Shown one piece after another: positions 33,672-44,917 of a stretch of DNA of 64,000 nt. How positions within the stretch are numbered: position 1 is the stretch's first letter; each line of letters opens with the position of its first letter. The stretch comes from Piper betle (taxonomy: Eukaryota > Streptophyta > Magnoliopsida > Piperales > Piperaceae). Under the pieces are notes generated by a model that was not told where the DNA came from, did not search any database, and saw only the letters and a program-made list of their open reading frames with translations. Location: positions 1 to 64,000 of the forward strand of contig JAURVB010000206.1 in assembly GCA_033002965.1 (NCBI GenBank), read 5' to 3'. The position numbers were made by a program, and so were the translations under genes.

Positions 33672-33989
33672 TACTCACACTAAAGTATTATTATAAACTC
33701 TAATTCACGTTGGATTCTTCTCCTTCTTTTTATTCTTCTACTTATACCCAAAGGTGTTGGGGGCAGAGATTATAAATTAAAATTTATATAATTATAAATG
33801 ACAATATTTTAGATGGTTGGATGTCCTTTGTGATCCAACTCTCCTTATTTATCCCGGCTTTCAGATTGACAATACAGAAGTATTGAGAGAATTTCACATA
33901 GAATTAAATTATATATTTTTAAATATAGTAAGTGATAAAATTATATTGAGAATTATCAATCTTTATTCAAACTAAGCACTAATTATACT
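33672..33989 (+). repeat. Tandem duplication unit 2 (318 bp)
   Basis: This is the second copy of the segment at 30352-30666. It begins TACTCACACTAAAG and ends AAGCACTAATTATACT. The two copies have diverged by scattered substitutions, so the duplication is not recent. Confidence 0.85.
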
Positions 33990-35213
33990 ACATGAAAACA
34001 TAATTTAAATAGGAACAAATTAAGGTGTGCTACATCACATATAGTTTATATGAACTATACATTTAATTTAAACATTTTTCAGTGGATCACACAAAATGAT
34101 ACTTGTATATATTAAAAGTCGAGTGCATAAGTAGGAGGATGATAAAATTTTATCTTTTTTAAACATTATTATGATCTGCTTTTAGATTTTTAAATAGTTA
34201 ATACATATTTTGAAATTAATTTAATAACAATTACTTTGATAATTAGGACAAAAGAGTTAAAAACATTAAATTAAATTTAAATTTATAATTATCCTTATTA
34301 TTAATTTCAAGAAGTAGGACTTATTAAATTGCTCAAAATAATATGTGGAGCTTATATTAGCTTCCCAAGTTGTAGCTCATATATATATATAAAAGAGATG
34401 GTGTGGATTAGGCAACTACACAACTTTTCATAGCCCTTCTAAAACAGATGTAGGTGTCATTTCTCCCAATGAGCTAGAGAAATATAAAATTTTTTGATAA
34501 TTTTGGGGCCATTTTAAGACAATTTTGTAAAATTTAATAATATTTCTAAAATTTTTGCAATATCTTACTCCAAAGAGAGCCTAATGGTGTTTTTTGTGAT
34601 GAAACACCTAATGGTTTTAGTTAGCTATTTTCGTTGCAAACAATAGAAAACTAATTATAACTTTGTTGTCTTAAAATCACAGTAAAAGAGGTTAGTGATA
34701 TATTTTTAATAATGAAATTGATAATCATAATAATTTTAATTAATTATTTGTACTCGAGCAATATAAAATTAATTATAACATCTAATAACTCCTTTAAAAT
34801 AATTAAAATTATCAATTCATCAGCCGCAGAGAGGGATATCCGAGGGGATGCATTGGTGGCGATGGCCAGAGGAGATTCCAAATTCCCAACTGATAACTAA
34901 TCGCCCATAAATTGAGTATTAAATCATGGACTGATGTGGGCTGCCTTAGATCCCAATCATGTTCACAGGCCAGCTCTATATCTCATGGGCCGGATACGTT
35001 CAAGCCCACTGGGCCTTTAAAATCACTCTTCCATATCTTTCCCATGGACATGGAATGATGGAACTATAAACAAACCTTGCCGACTATGAATTTCCTACCA
35101 TAGAAAGTCAATCTTATAGTTTGATGATTTTATTTATGACTGGACCAACGCTAAAGAAACCACTGGGCCTTTTTTTGTTTTTTTGGGTCAACAGGGGTTA
35201 GTATTGTTAATTG
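33990..35213. other. AT-rich non-coding stretch
   Basis: No gene recognised. The open frame at 34712-34900 is AT-rich without a domain. Confidence 0.3.
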
Positions 35214-35515
35214 CAACCCTTTCCACTTTTAAAGAGATAACTTATAGCTCATTAATTTGTATTTTAGATTAGGTCATTATAAATAGTATCAAAGCCAAAT
35301 TTATTTTGTATTAGATGATAGGCTAGACTAAAGACATTGACTAGGGTACCAGTCATGAGCCGAAGAAGGTCGTGAGCTCAGGTTAGGGTAGATTATGAGA
35401 TCTTTCAAATTAGTCCCTACATTTAATACCTATTAGGGTAAAATCCTATTTATAAGTAAAAATTGACTATAAAATTTTAATTTAGTTAATCACTTTTGAA
35501 AGATAGGACGTTACA
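35214..35515 (+). mobile_element. Degenerate TRIM copy
   Basis: Partial 5' LTR (about 35214-35281: AAAGAGATAACTTATAGC.CATTA, ending AGGTCATTATA), a decayed primer-binding site (AGTATCAAAGCC), an interior with GACTAGGGTACCAGTCATGAGC and AAGGTCGTGAGCT, then a second LTR at 35393-35515 ending GGACGTTACA. It matches the elements at 12297 and 14845 throughout but is far more mutated. No coding sequence. Confidence 0.75.
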
Positions 35516-38500
35516 AATAAATTAAAAGAACTCTCTAAATTGGCAAAGAGTCATTCAACATTGAATAAAAATATAAGAACAAAGAACTAATTTCTCATCT
35601 CCCAATACCAAAAAGAGAACGAGTTGTATATGGTAGCTTGGAATATGTTGATAAACAGTTAAAAGCAATAATAAAATTTTGCAAATTCATCATGGGATTC
35701 ATCGTATCTGAACAAATTTGCAATTTAGTAAGACCAATTGGCAGCATCCCATATGACCACCGCCCACATAAAACATCGGACCTACCAGCAAACATATTGC
35801 AGACCACGGCTAGATATTTCGTCATTCAGATCTTGGTCAGCCAGAGCTTTTATTTTTTATAACAACAACATTAACTATTCATTCATGTCTGGGGTGCACA
35901 GGTCATGAATAGGATTTGATTGTGTCGTCAACGTGTTTTTCCTTTCTTTTTTCTCAGATGTGACATGGTTTTGCAACCTTCCATTTTGCCATTTACTATC
36001 ATTTAATCCATCGTCTCTTCGTCCAATTCAACGAATTTAGGCGCCAACGTCGCCTTCTTCCTCCGTATGCTAAAAAATCATCTATATATATATATATATG
36101 ATCATAAATGACAAAGTTTGGATAATGCGATACTCTTGTTTATTCCAACCCTAATCCTGGTCATCCCAAAAGAAACTTATAGTCCTGTACTTACACTTTT
36201 CTTTATTAATAGAATTTCAGCATTTTCACACTAGTACACTTGACAGTTAGCATGCATGGGCTAACAAGAATTTTAGTTTAAGTTATCTTTTCTGCATGCA
36301 ACATCAAACTAATTCTAATTTTCGATGACTACCATAAATTTATTAACATTATCAATTTTTTCACTAGAAAACATCCATATGGCGGTTGTGGGTACGTGTG
36401 ATATTGGGTGGGTAAATAGTTTAACGTTTGACAATTTCATTTCGGACATCACGCAGAGCCAGAATTGTTGCAAATGGAAGTGTGATTTGGTAGTAAGAAT
36501 AGTATTCCAACTGGTAGGTAGTTAGTTGGTCACATTCTAGTTCTGTGCATCTAGTTAAAAGTATGATCATCTTCAATCTCGTCGACATTATTGATGGCCA
36601 CTTGGAAGAAGATTCTTGAACATCTGGGCAATGGAGGGCCACCCCATGCCGGGAACTCGGGTACAAGCGTTCTTCAATAACACATGCCTCGTCTTCGCTT
36701 TAGCAAGTTTTCTGCAACATTTTGGACGGCCCACATTTCGGTGCCAATGTAGGCAGAAAGGAAAAAGAAGCAGATACATGGCCGGGCCGGGGAGACGACA
36801 AAGAGCAGAAAATTAAAAGAATGCAAAACAAATATGGAAGATGTGTCTCCAGACTCCTCCACATTGTATATCATGTATATTGGAAATTCAAGTCTACCCG
36901 ACTTGTCCTAACTTCTTCAATTATTTCCCAGCTCAAAATGGCAAAGAAAATGAAAACTTCGGCGCATTACAATTACGCTAACATTATTGATGTAGGATAT
37001 ATAGATGCTTTTGTTTTTCTGGGTTTCGTGTGCTCAAATTTTCTTTGTGAATGTGAATAGAATAATAAGAAGGTAATATCAACTGTCATTGTTCTATAGA
37101 TTAAGGAAGAAACTTGAGGTGGAACTTTGTTTATTGAGTGATGAGTGCCACTTTTAAATGCTTTTTGTCCTTCATCCTTTCTTATTATATAATATGCAAA
37201 GATAAAGCCAGGATGATGGGAGTTTTATTGGGGAGGGTAGGACGAGAGTTTTCCTCATCTTTAGACATCTTTATTTATTTATTTATTTATTTTTATTTTT
37301 AATCCGGACACTAGCTCCAACACTGTGGACTAGCTAGTGGGCATGCAATTGCAGCATCTGAATTCACTATTTTAAACACAAACCCCACCTTAAGATATTG
37401 ACAGCACAGTACGAATACAGTCATTTTAAAACTAGATGTTGGCCGTTTTCCGACCTAACCCTAATGGCTTCGCCCCTTAATCCGAAGCTAATCGTACCCC
37501 TTCTCCGATTGGCTTCTTTCAACGGCGCCATTATTAACTCTAAAAATTTTGATTGGTTTGGAAACTCCAAGTGTAAGAACGAGGAGTGGCGCGAGCAATG
37601 ACGCAGCAAAGCAAGATGAGTGGAGGGGCCACGACATGAAAGTAAGAAGCAAACGTGGAGGAGCACTACCAATGAGAACAACATGACTGTAGAAGCAAAT
37701 GTCGAGCAGTCACCCCCACAACCTGAGATGGCAAATCATGGAGCTTTGCCATGTCCATTCCACCGCACCTTATCATGTCCAAACTCCAATTATATGCCAC
37801 CATTCCACCCTCCAATTGAAGCCGTCAAAAGCTCCAAATCATGGTACCTCCAAGAGGGTCTAGCCTGGTATAGATGTTGAGACCGGGGGTGGTGGGACGT
37901 TGTAATTCGTCGCCTTCTAACTACAACTTGCTGATCTGGAAGGATTGAGATGGACGGGGAAAGGGGACAGGTTGGGTCAAAGCAGCGAAGAAAGGTGGTG
38001 ATGAGATCAAGATGATGACTGGAACTGGTTCAGAGTGGAGGGCCCAAAAAGTTTTGATTGCTTGCCTTGTGATTCGAGAGAAATCGTGTCAAAATTGTCG
38101 ACGCGTAGTCCCGGAGTCTGGGCAGCTGTTTGTATACGGCTCCGACTTAATTCCTTCATATCATTGGTACCATTTCCTTCGTATCATTGCCGCCATTTTT
38201 CGTCTTCTTCCGTGAATTGACCTGAGAGTCTCTGTTACAGTCTAATGCATGGAAAGCTTTCATACCACTTTAATTTGTATCTTAATTTTAATAATATATA
38301 TATATATATATATACATTAAAATCAATTTTTTTTAAAAACGTGTTTTATGTAACTCATAATGAAATTTGATTACAAAAAAAATTTTAATGTATGATAAAA
38401 TATTTTATTTATAATTTTAAATAAGCTTGAATCTAATTTGACCTAGTTCAACAAAGTATACTTCGCATCGACTATAAATTTGATATGATAACTAGTACAA

Positions 38501-38581
38501 TATTTAAAACTTTGGATGCAATAGGTAATTCCTAAAAAAAGCAATAGTCTTTCTTTTTTTAAAAAAAATCAAAATATATGT
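35516..38581. other. Non-coding or unrecognised stretch
   Basis: No supported gene. 36580-36830 and 37430-37870 are less AT-rich and have short open frames. One of these (ATG at 37463) follows a C/T-rich ACCCTAA context and gives a 45-residue peptide beginning MASPLNPKL. I recognise no domain in them; they could be fragments of old genes. Small (TA)n runs occur at about 36084 and 38291. Confidence 0.3.
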
Positions 38582-39305
38582 AAGGGTGCTAAATGAGTAA
38601 GCGAGTCAAACTGAGCATGCGCTTGAACTCAACTCAAAAAACTCATTGATCGCTCGAATTAGATTCGAGGTTAAGTAAATTTTGAGTATCAATACTCGAG
38701 ATCAACTCAAATAATGCTAATAGCTCGACTCAAGCTCGAAACTAACTCAACTTGATTAGGCTCAAAACCAACTCGAATCGAGCTTGAAATCGACTCTTAA
38801 ATTGGGTCATAGTATATAAAGTAGAATTATTTATAAAAAGTAGGAAAATGTGGAGTGTAATTTACAAAATGATACAAGGCTATCCACATGAGAAGAAGAA
38901 AAAGACCACCCACATGAGATGAAGAAAAAAGACTATCCATGTGAAATGAAGAAAAAGAAAATATCATTTACCTATAGGAGATTAGAACTCAAGACTTCTA
39001 TTGTGTCAAACATCATAACAACCATCCAATTATTAGGAGTTTATGTCGAATTTGAGTAAAAATTAATATATTAAATCTGATATATATATATATATATATA
39101 TTAATGTATTAAATTTAATAGTACATGTTATACCATCGAGTAGAGTTCATGTCAAATTTGAGTTATAAATGAGTCATGTTGAACACTTCTTTCTTCAAAC
39201 TAGTAGAATTCGAGCTCAAACATTTAAATATCGAGTTTCGAGTTGAGTCAAATTAAGTTAAATTTTAAATGCTTTCGAGCTGACTCATTCAATTAACAAC
39301 TCTAG
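38582..39305. repeat. MITE-like element with inverted ends and TCGAG-rich interior
   Basis: The left end TAAGGGTGCTAAATGAG and the right end CTCATTCAATTAACAACTCTA are imperfect inverted repeats. The interior is full of ACTCGA/TCGAGCT-type motifs (for example at 38640-38790 and 39205-39290), as in many plant non-autonomous DNA elements. No coding capacity, and no target duplication could be fixed. Confidence 0.4.
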
Positions 39306-40002
39306 ATATATAATTAATAGTGTCGTGGCTACTGAAGCGGCATAGTAACTGACTTAGGTTAGGTTGAAGTTTAATTTGATGGACATATAGGTCATCTTTC
39401 AAAATTTATTAGCATATTAATTAGTGGATGTGCAACAATATATATATATATATGTGTGTGTGTGTGTATTTATTTATTTATTTTTGAGATCTTGTATGCA
39501 TTGCATCTAATGTTCGGAGTAAGTAATCAATATAAAGAGCCATTAATAAATTTATCAAGATGGACTATGTTCGATTTGGTTTGATATTTACTTTGATAAT
39601 AAAATGACTTCAAATTTATGAAATAAAATTAACGACATGGGCTTGTGCTTGCTCGACTCAACTAATTGATATGAAACTCAATGTTTCATATATAAAAGTG
39701 TGAATTTAGACATACTTATTTTACCATCTTCAAAATATTTGACTAAAATTTAAAAAGAGCATGACTTAAATATTATATTAATTTGAAATAAGAAAATCAA
39801 CGAAGAATAAATTATTAGAAATGATTATATTAAATATAAATGAGTATTTAATAATATAAGTTAAGTTGACTTGAGCTTAGCACGAACCAGAATAGGCTCC
39901 AATACTTAATAAGTAATAAGTTCAACTTGAATTAAACAATAATTAAGTAAGGTTTGAGATTAGTTGTCAAATCAATCCTTTGAACCTTGCTTTGAATAAT
40001 TT
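39306..40002. other. AT-rich non-coding stretch
   Basis: Nothing recognised except an (AT)n(GT)n run at about 39440-39468 and short TTTA repeats. Confidence 0.3.
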
Positions 40003-40447
40003 TGTTAAATTTCTCAACTTAGTCTCACATATAATACTTATTGGGGTAAAATCATATTTATAAGTGAGAATGAACTATAGATCTTTAAATTTAGTTAACT
40101 ACTTTTGAAGAGATTACTTAGTCTATACTTTCATAATTGGTATCAAGGACTCCTGACTCTGTGTTAAATGATGTGTTTGACTAAAGACGTTGATTATACT
40201 GCCGGTTATGGGCCAAAAGATAAGATTGTGATATAGGGTTAACAATGGGTCAAATGTAAGAATTTTGAAGATAAAATTTTTTAAGGTAAGTAGACTGTGA
40301 GATCCTTTAACTTAATTTTACATTTAATATTTATTAGGGTAAGATCTTATTTATAAGTACGAATGAATTATAAATTTTTAATTTGATTAACTACTTTTAA
40401 AAAGAAGACTTAACTTATTATATTAAATTTTGGGTTAGGTCGTGACA
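40003..40447 (+). mobile_element. TRIM copy with both LTRs
   Basis: 5' LTR 40003-40133 (TGTTAAATTTCTCAACTTAG; its last 25 bases or so are deleted), primer-binding site TGGTATCAAGG at 40138, an interior with GACTAAAGACGTTGATTA and GGGCCAAAAG, then the second LTR at 40296-40447 (TGTGAGATCC to GGTCGTGACA). Same family as 12297-13172. Mutations are mainly C-to-T and G-to-A type, consistent with old methylated DNA. Confidence 0.8.
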
Positions 40448-42830
40448 AAATTTATCACTTTTAGTATACGTGTAAATGATTCTTTTCACGTATGATTTGG
40501 GGAAGTTTTTGGGAGTGTAGAATGTGTGGTAGTTGATTGGGTGTGCGTCATAGGCAGGTGGACAAGTAACCGACAACTTTGTTCCCACATTTCCTTGTTC
40601 CCCTCTCTTTCTTCTAGCAATTATTTGTAGAAAGAAACGCTCATATTAACAATAAAAAAATAAAATGGGCTTTCCCATCACTATATAAAAAAGACAGAAG
40701 TCACGTACAGAAAATTCTCGTTGAATACTTTATACATGCTTTCAATCATCAATAAAAAAAGATGATACAAATTTACAAACAAAATTAATTTCTCTGTATA
40801 TTATTAGTGCGTTTTATTTATGTATGTTTTGCATTAATAACATGGGTTTTAGTTAACAAAAAATATTGTACTAATTAAAAATAAATCATAATTGGTGTAT
40901 TTTATTTGCATCATTTAGCTTTTCCTGTAGATCATTATATTTGTTTATATCAATGATCAAACTTCCGTATTTATTTTTCTTCTTCAGTCCACCATTTTAA
41001 GCAAGTAAATTATTATTAATGAATCTCTTGTCACCAATCACGCATCCTCATATGTAAACCCCTCTTCTTTTACTCTTCCTTTCCTATTACCTGTCCCCTC
41101 TTATTGAGCACATCTAAAAATCTCCGATCTCTTTAAAAAAATTCTCCGATTTAATGAATTAAAGTTGTCAAACTAGAGAATAAACAGCTCAAGACCCAAA
41201 ACAAATATAAAAGGCGCAAGTAAAATCAGTGGCCGAGCCTTGAGTAAAAATAGCACAAAATTTCTCACAAATATGATTTCCAAGTCCTTATGATTAATTG
41301 GTAATTTTCATTAAAATTAGCACTTGGGTTATGGCTACAAGCAAGATAATAATTAAAATTCCTCACAAATAAATAACACCAAAATTTCTTATAAATATGA
41401 TCTTCAACATTGAATAATTAGTAATAATCTTTGAAAGTTCTCAACGGCTAACATGACTATAACACCCGATCAATAGCAAGGAAATTACTATTCATTAAAT
41501 ATTTTGAATAACGATCTAGAAATTTCAGCAATAAATACATGCTATCATCTATGTATATTCAGTTTTTAATTTAATTATTTTTCTTGAATAATTAGTGTTT
41601 TTCATAAAAATAGTAGAGGCCTTTACGTTACAACTTACAAGCACATAATTAATAAATATATTCAACAAAATTGGAGTTTAGCAAACTAGACTACTATCAA
41701 ATATCAATGCCTCTATGTTACCTTGGAAAAATAAAAATGCCTCCATGTCCCAAAATTCAACAAAAGAATAAAATATTATAATTATGACAAAGAAAGTCAT
41801 GTCATATAAAGTGTCATAGAAGACTAAAAAGGAACGCAAATGTAAAAAGAGGTGGGAAGGCGGAATTAAAGGTTAAAAAAAAAACGGTGGCAAAAAACAA
41901 TTAGTAAACTAGAAAAAACCAACGTGATGAACTGGATATATTTAAAACTATTTAATAATACATATTAAGAATATATAAAATTAAGTTTAAATTACTATGA
42001 TATTATTTTTAAATAAAAATATTGAATATTTATTTATATTTAACAAAAAAATAAATTTCAATAAGTAAAAAAATTAATAACAAAATAAAAATTATTTAAA
42101 TTTTTTTAATTTGACTATAATTATACTCTAAGTTTTTTTAATAATAAATAAAGATATGTAAATAAATAAATAAAGACAAAAATCTAAATTAAGTATATCA
42201 TTAGGTAACAAATTTTAATTTCATAGTACAATTATTAATATATTAATATTTTCATAATTCTTAATTTAGGTAAAATTATAGTCTAATGTAATAATCATAA
42301 TTTAAAATTAAATACATATTAAGGAGCCAGAATCGATAGAAGGAATGGTGAAACACGACGTGATGAGATCGAAAATTTCCTGTAAGGGGTAGAAATTTGT
42401 AAAATTTATTTATACAATAATACAAAAATGGCTCCAAATAACTTAGTTCAGTTTAAAATTGTAACTTAGGGCTTTCTTTTAATGGTTTCCCACAGACTCC
42501 AAATAATCATATTGTCCCTTTTTTAACAAATACAGAAAAGGTAAGTCACTGAATTGTAAAATGACACAAAATATGTGCATGAAGATCAAATTTCATTATA
42601 ATGTAATGTAATGAACATATATATATATATATATATATAGATAGATAGATAGATATAGAGTACATCATACAAAAGCCTCTCTCTTGCAAGTAGCAATGGG
42701 GCTCTCAAGAACATACAAACATGTATTCCAGTAGTAGTGTGTGTATGAAAGAAACGAAAACCATAAAAAAACAAGAGTATGTATCCCAATGTACAGAAAA
42801 TGGACAAAGCTCGGACTATCACCGACGCCG
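40448..42830. other. AT-rich intergenic stretch downstream of NCED
   Basis: No gene recognised. An (AT)n(GATA)n microsatellite is at 42617-42655. The NCED 3' untranslated region must lie in the last few hundred bases, but no clear polyadenylation signal decides its end. Confidence 0.35.
42617..42655. repeat. (AT)n(GATA)n microsatellite
   Basis: About 23 bases of AT followed by four GATA-type units, close to the 3' end of NCED. Confidence 0.95.
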
Positions 42831-44597
42831 CTACACCTGCGTGGCTGTACTATCACTACTCACGAACGTGCCATGCAGGCCGTATGGCACCCTCGTGGGC
42901 AACCTCACCGCCGCCTCCTGTTCCATCGTCACGGCGTTCACGATCACCAGCTCCGACCTCCCCGCTGCCTCGTCGTGCACGAAGCTCATCACGTACCCTT
43001 CGTCCTCCCTGCCGTTCGCTGTCGGCACGAACGTCGGCTCACCACCGAACCGCCCGTCGCCGTAGGTGAACTTCTTGGTGCCGCCTGTGGCCAGGTCGAC
43101 CTTCGCGATACCGGAGCACTTGGGCCAGGGCTCGGCGACGGCGAGGTAGGCGTAGCGGGTCCGCCTCCCGATTAGCATTCGGTTCACCTGCCCCGCCTCG
43201 AGATTGGTCTCCGGCACCAGCTCCCGCCGGACCGACTCGCCGGTGGCGAGGTTGAGCCGGATCTCGGACAGAATGCTGCGCAGCGGCTCGTCGGAGTCGT
43301 TGAAGACGGAGTCGGCCGGGGTCATGCAGGAGCCGATCACCACCACCACGTCTTCGCCGTCGCCGGACTTCTCTTCCCACGCGTTCCAGAGGTGGAAGCA
43401 GTAGCAGTCGGGGACGGTGACCCACTTGACAGCTGCACCCGAGGGGTTGTTCCTGGGGAGGACGCCGAAGCGCGAGGTCTTGCTTTTGTCGAAGACGACG
43501 GGTGAGCCGCCTCGGACCATCTCCCCGAGTCGGAACACGACCTGGTGGTCTGGGATGACCACCGAATTCTCGGTGATGGCGAAGTCGTGGACCATGGTGG
43601 GCTCCGGCAAGTCTATCGCGACGTCTTCCGACTTCCGGCCATTGGCGTCGAACTTGAAGAATTTGAGGTACGGCCGCCGGACGACGTCGTAGCTCAGGGC
43701 GAAGAGCTCGCCGGTGACCGGGTCGACCTTCGGGTGAGCGATCATGGGGCACCGGAGCTGCCCGCCAAAGTCGAACCGCCCCACCGTCTCTAAGTCGCCG
43801 GCGCTAGTGATTCGGACGTGGTACGGCAAATCGTCCTCCGACATGGCGAGAAGCCGGCCGTTGAAGAAGACGAGGCCGGCGTTTGCCACCCCAATCCCGG
43901 CCGAGGCGTCGACCTGCCCCGCCATGGCCCGGGCGTAGAAGAGCGCGAGCCGGGCCAGGCCGGAGTGGCCGTGGAGCTCGCCGATGGGCTTGGGGAAGAG
44001 GTGCCGCCCGAGTCGCAACTCGTGGTCGAGTCGGTTTGTGCGGGTGAAGCGGCAGCTGTAACTCGGCCTCGACTCGGCGCCGCGGAGCGTGACGGCGTGG
44101 ACCATGCCGTCGCCGTCGAAGAGGTGGTGGCCGCCCTTGGGCGCGAACAAGGGGTTGGCGCCGTTACGCACGTACACGCCGTTGAGCGAGTTGGGGACTC
44201 GGCCCACCACCTCGAGCCCTTGCCTCACCGAGCATTCGGCCACCGGCGCGAAGTTGCCTGCCATTTGGATTGCCGGGTCGACCGTCCTCGGGAGTGGGTG
44301 GTTCTTCTCCAACTCGACGATCATCTCCTCCACGGCATCGATCGCGGACACCGCGAGTCTCTGCAACGGGTTGAGCTCGCGCTCCTTTGTGGCGTCCCGC
44401 TTGGGAGGAGCGACGACGGCTCGCCGACTCGGTTGCCGGATCTCAGGTTTCGGAGGCAAACCGGGGACACTAAGAGGTGGCACACGCTTAATCACAACAT
44501 CATTGAACGTCGACCGTAGCGCCGGTCTGGTTTGGATTTTGCACTGGGCGTCAACGGCAGTGGACGGCACCATACATGCAGAATTACTAAGAGCCAT
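42831..44597 (-). CDS. NCED: 9-cis-epoxycarotenoid dioxygenase (NCED), intact
   Basis: This enzyme cleaves 9-cis-violaxanthin or 9'-cis-neoxanthin at the 11,12 bond to xanthoxin, the committed step of abscisic acid synthesis in plastids. The protein is 588 residues and intronless, as in the NCED family (VP14 is about 600). The four iron-binding histidines are His 288 (AHPKVDP), His 337 (MVHDFAI), His 402 ([10 protein letters not shown]) and His 575 (YGLHGTFV). The N-terminus is serine-, arginine- and proline-rich, as expected for a transit peptide, followed by the helix [17 protein letters not shown]. The first ATG in frame is at 44597 (MALSNSAC); the frame stays open 24 codons further upstream but only from a TTG. 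No stop or frameshift is seen. The gene is GC-rich compared with its AT-rich surroundings. It is clearly NCED rather than CCD1 or CCD4, but I cannot say which paralogue. Confidence 0.96.
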   Translation of the reverse strand: MALSNSACMVPSTAVDAQCKIQTRPALRSTFNDVVIKRVPPLSVPGLPPKPEIRQPSRRAVVAPPKRDATKERELNPLQRLAVSAIDAVEEMIVELEKNHPLPRTVDPAIQMAGNFAPVAECSVRQGLEVVGRVPNSLNGVYVRNGANPLFAPKGGHHLFDGDGMVHAVTLRGAESRPSYSCRFTRTNRLDHELRLGRHLFPKPIGELHGHSGLARLALFYARAMAGQVDASAGIGVANAGLVFFNGRLLAMSEDDLPYHVRITSAGDLETVGRFDFGGQLRCPMIAHPKVDPVTGELFALSYDVVRRPYLKFFKFDANGRKSEDVAIDLPEPTMVHDFAITENSVVIPDHQVVFRLGEMVRGGSPVVFDKSKTSRFGVLPRNNPSGAAVKWVTVPDCYCFHLWNAWEEKSGDGEDVVVVIGSCMTPADSVFNDSDEPLRSILSEIRLNLATGESVRRELVPETNLEAGQVNRMLIGRRTRYAYLAVAEPWPKCSGIAKVDLATGGTKKFTYGDGRFGGEPTFVPTANGREDEGYVMSFVHDEAAGRSELVIVNAVTMEQEAAVRLPTRVPYGLHGTFVSSDSTATQV

Positions 44598-44732
44598 GCT
44601 ATCAATAGATGATATAACACTCGGAACTGAACAAAACAATGAATGCGCAGAAAAACTATAGTTCTCCAAACTTGAGGGGAGTAGATGAATTTAGCTCGGG
44701 GACTGATGGAGAGGCTGGATAGTTTCTGGGTC

Positions 44733-44917
44733 TATATATATACACATCGGAGAAGGAGAGAGAGGGAAGGGGGCGTTGCTAAGCTAAGCTAAGCTAGAAG
44801 TAATTATTTCCACACGTGTAAAGGGGCACCAGGGGGGCGGGGGAGGAGGGGAAGGTGGCAGGGGCACTATTTGGGCTGCTTGGGCATGTCCCTGTCTCTA
44901 CGCCTCTCCCACGTGAA
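44733..44917 (-). promoter_or_regulatory. NCED promoter: TATA box and two ACGTG cores
   Basis: Read from the gene, a TATATATATAG TATA box lies at 44743-44733, about 140 bases above the start codon. Further upstream are ACACGTGTGG (core 44814-44818) and TTCACGTGGG (core 44911-44915). Both are ABRE/G-box type sites bound by bZIP and bHLH factors and fit stress and ABA control of NCED. A short (GCTAA)n-like run lies between at about 44778-44796. Function is inferred from motif and position only. Confidence 0.5.

Noticed and set aside
35638..37880. Short open frames at 35638-35862, 36616-37060 and 37398-37880
   Set aside because: They have no domain or splice-supported extension. They could be gene relics but the sequence does not support a call.
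42741..44661. Several long open frames on the strand opposite to NCED and in its other frames
   Set aside because: They are shadows of a GC-rich coding sequence. The minus-strand frame carries all NCED motifs and the others show no domain.
44598..44669. 24 extra in-frame codons upstream of the NCED ATG
   Set aside because: The extension begins with TTG and contains no ATG. The first ATG at 44597 gives the usual family length and a transit-peptide-like N-terminus.
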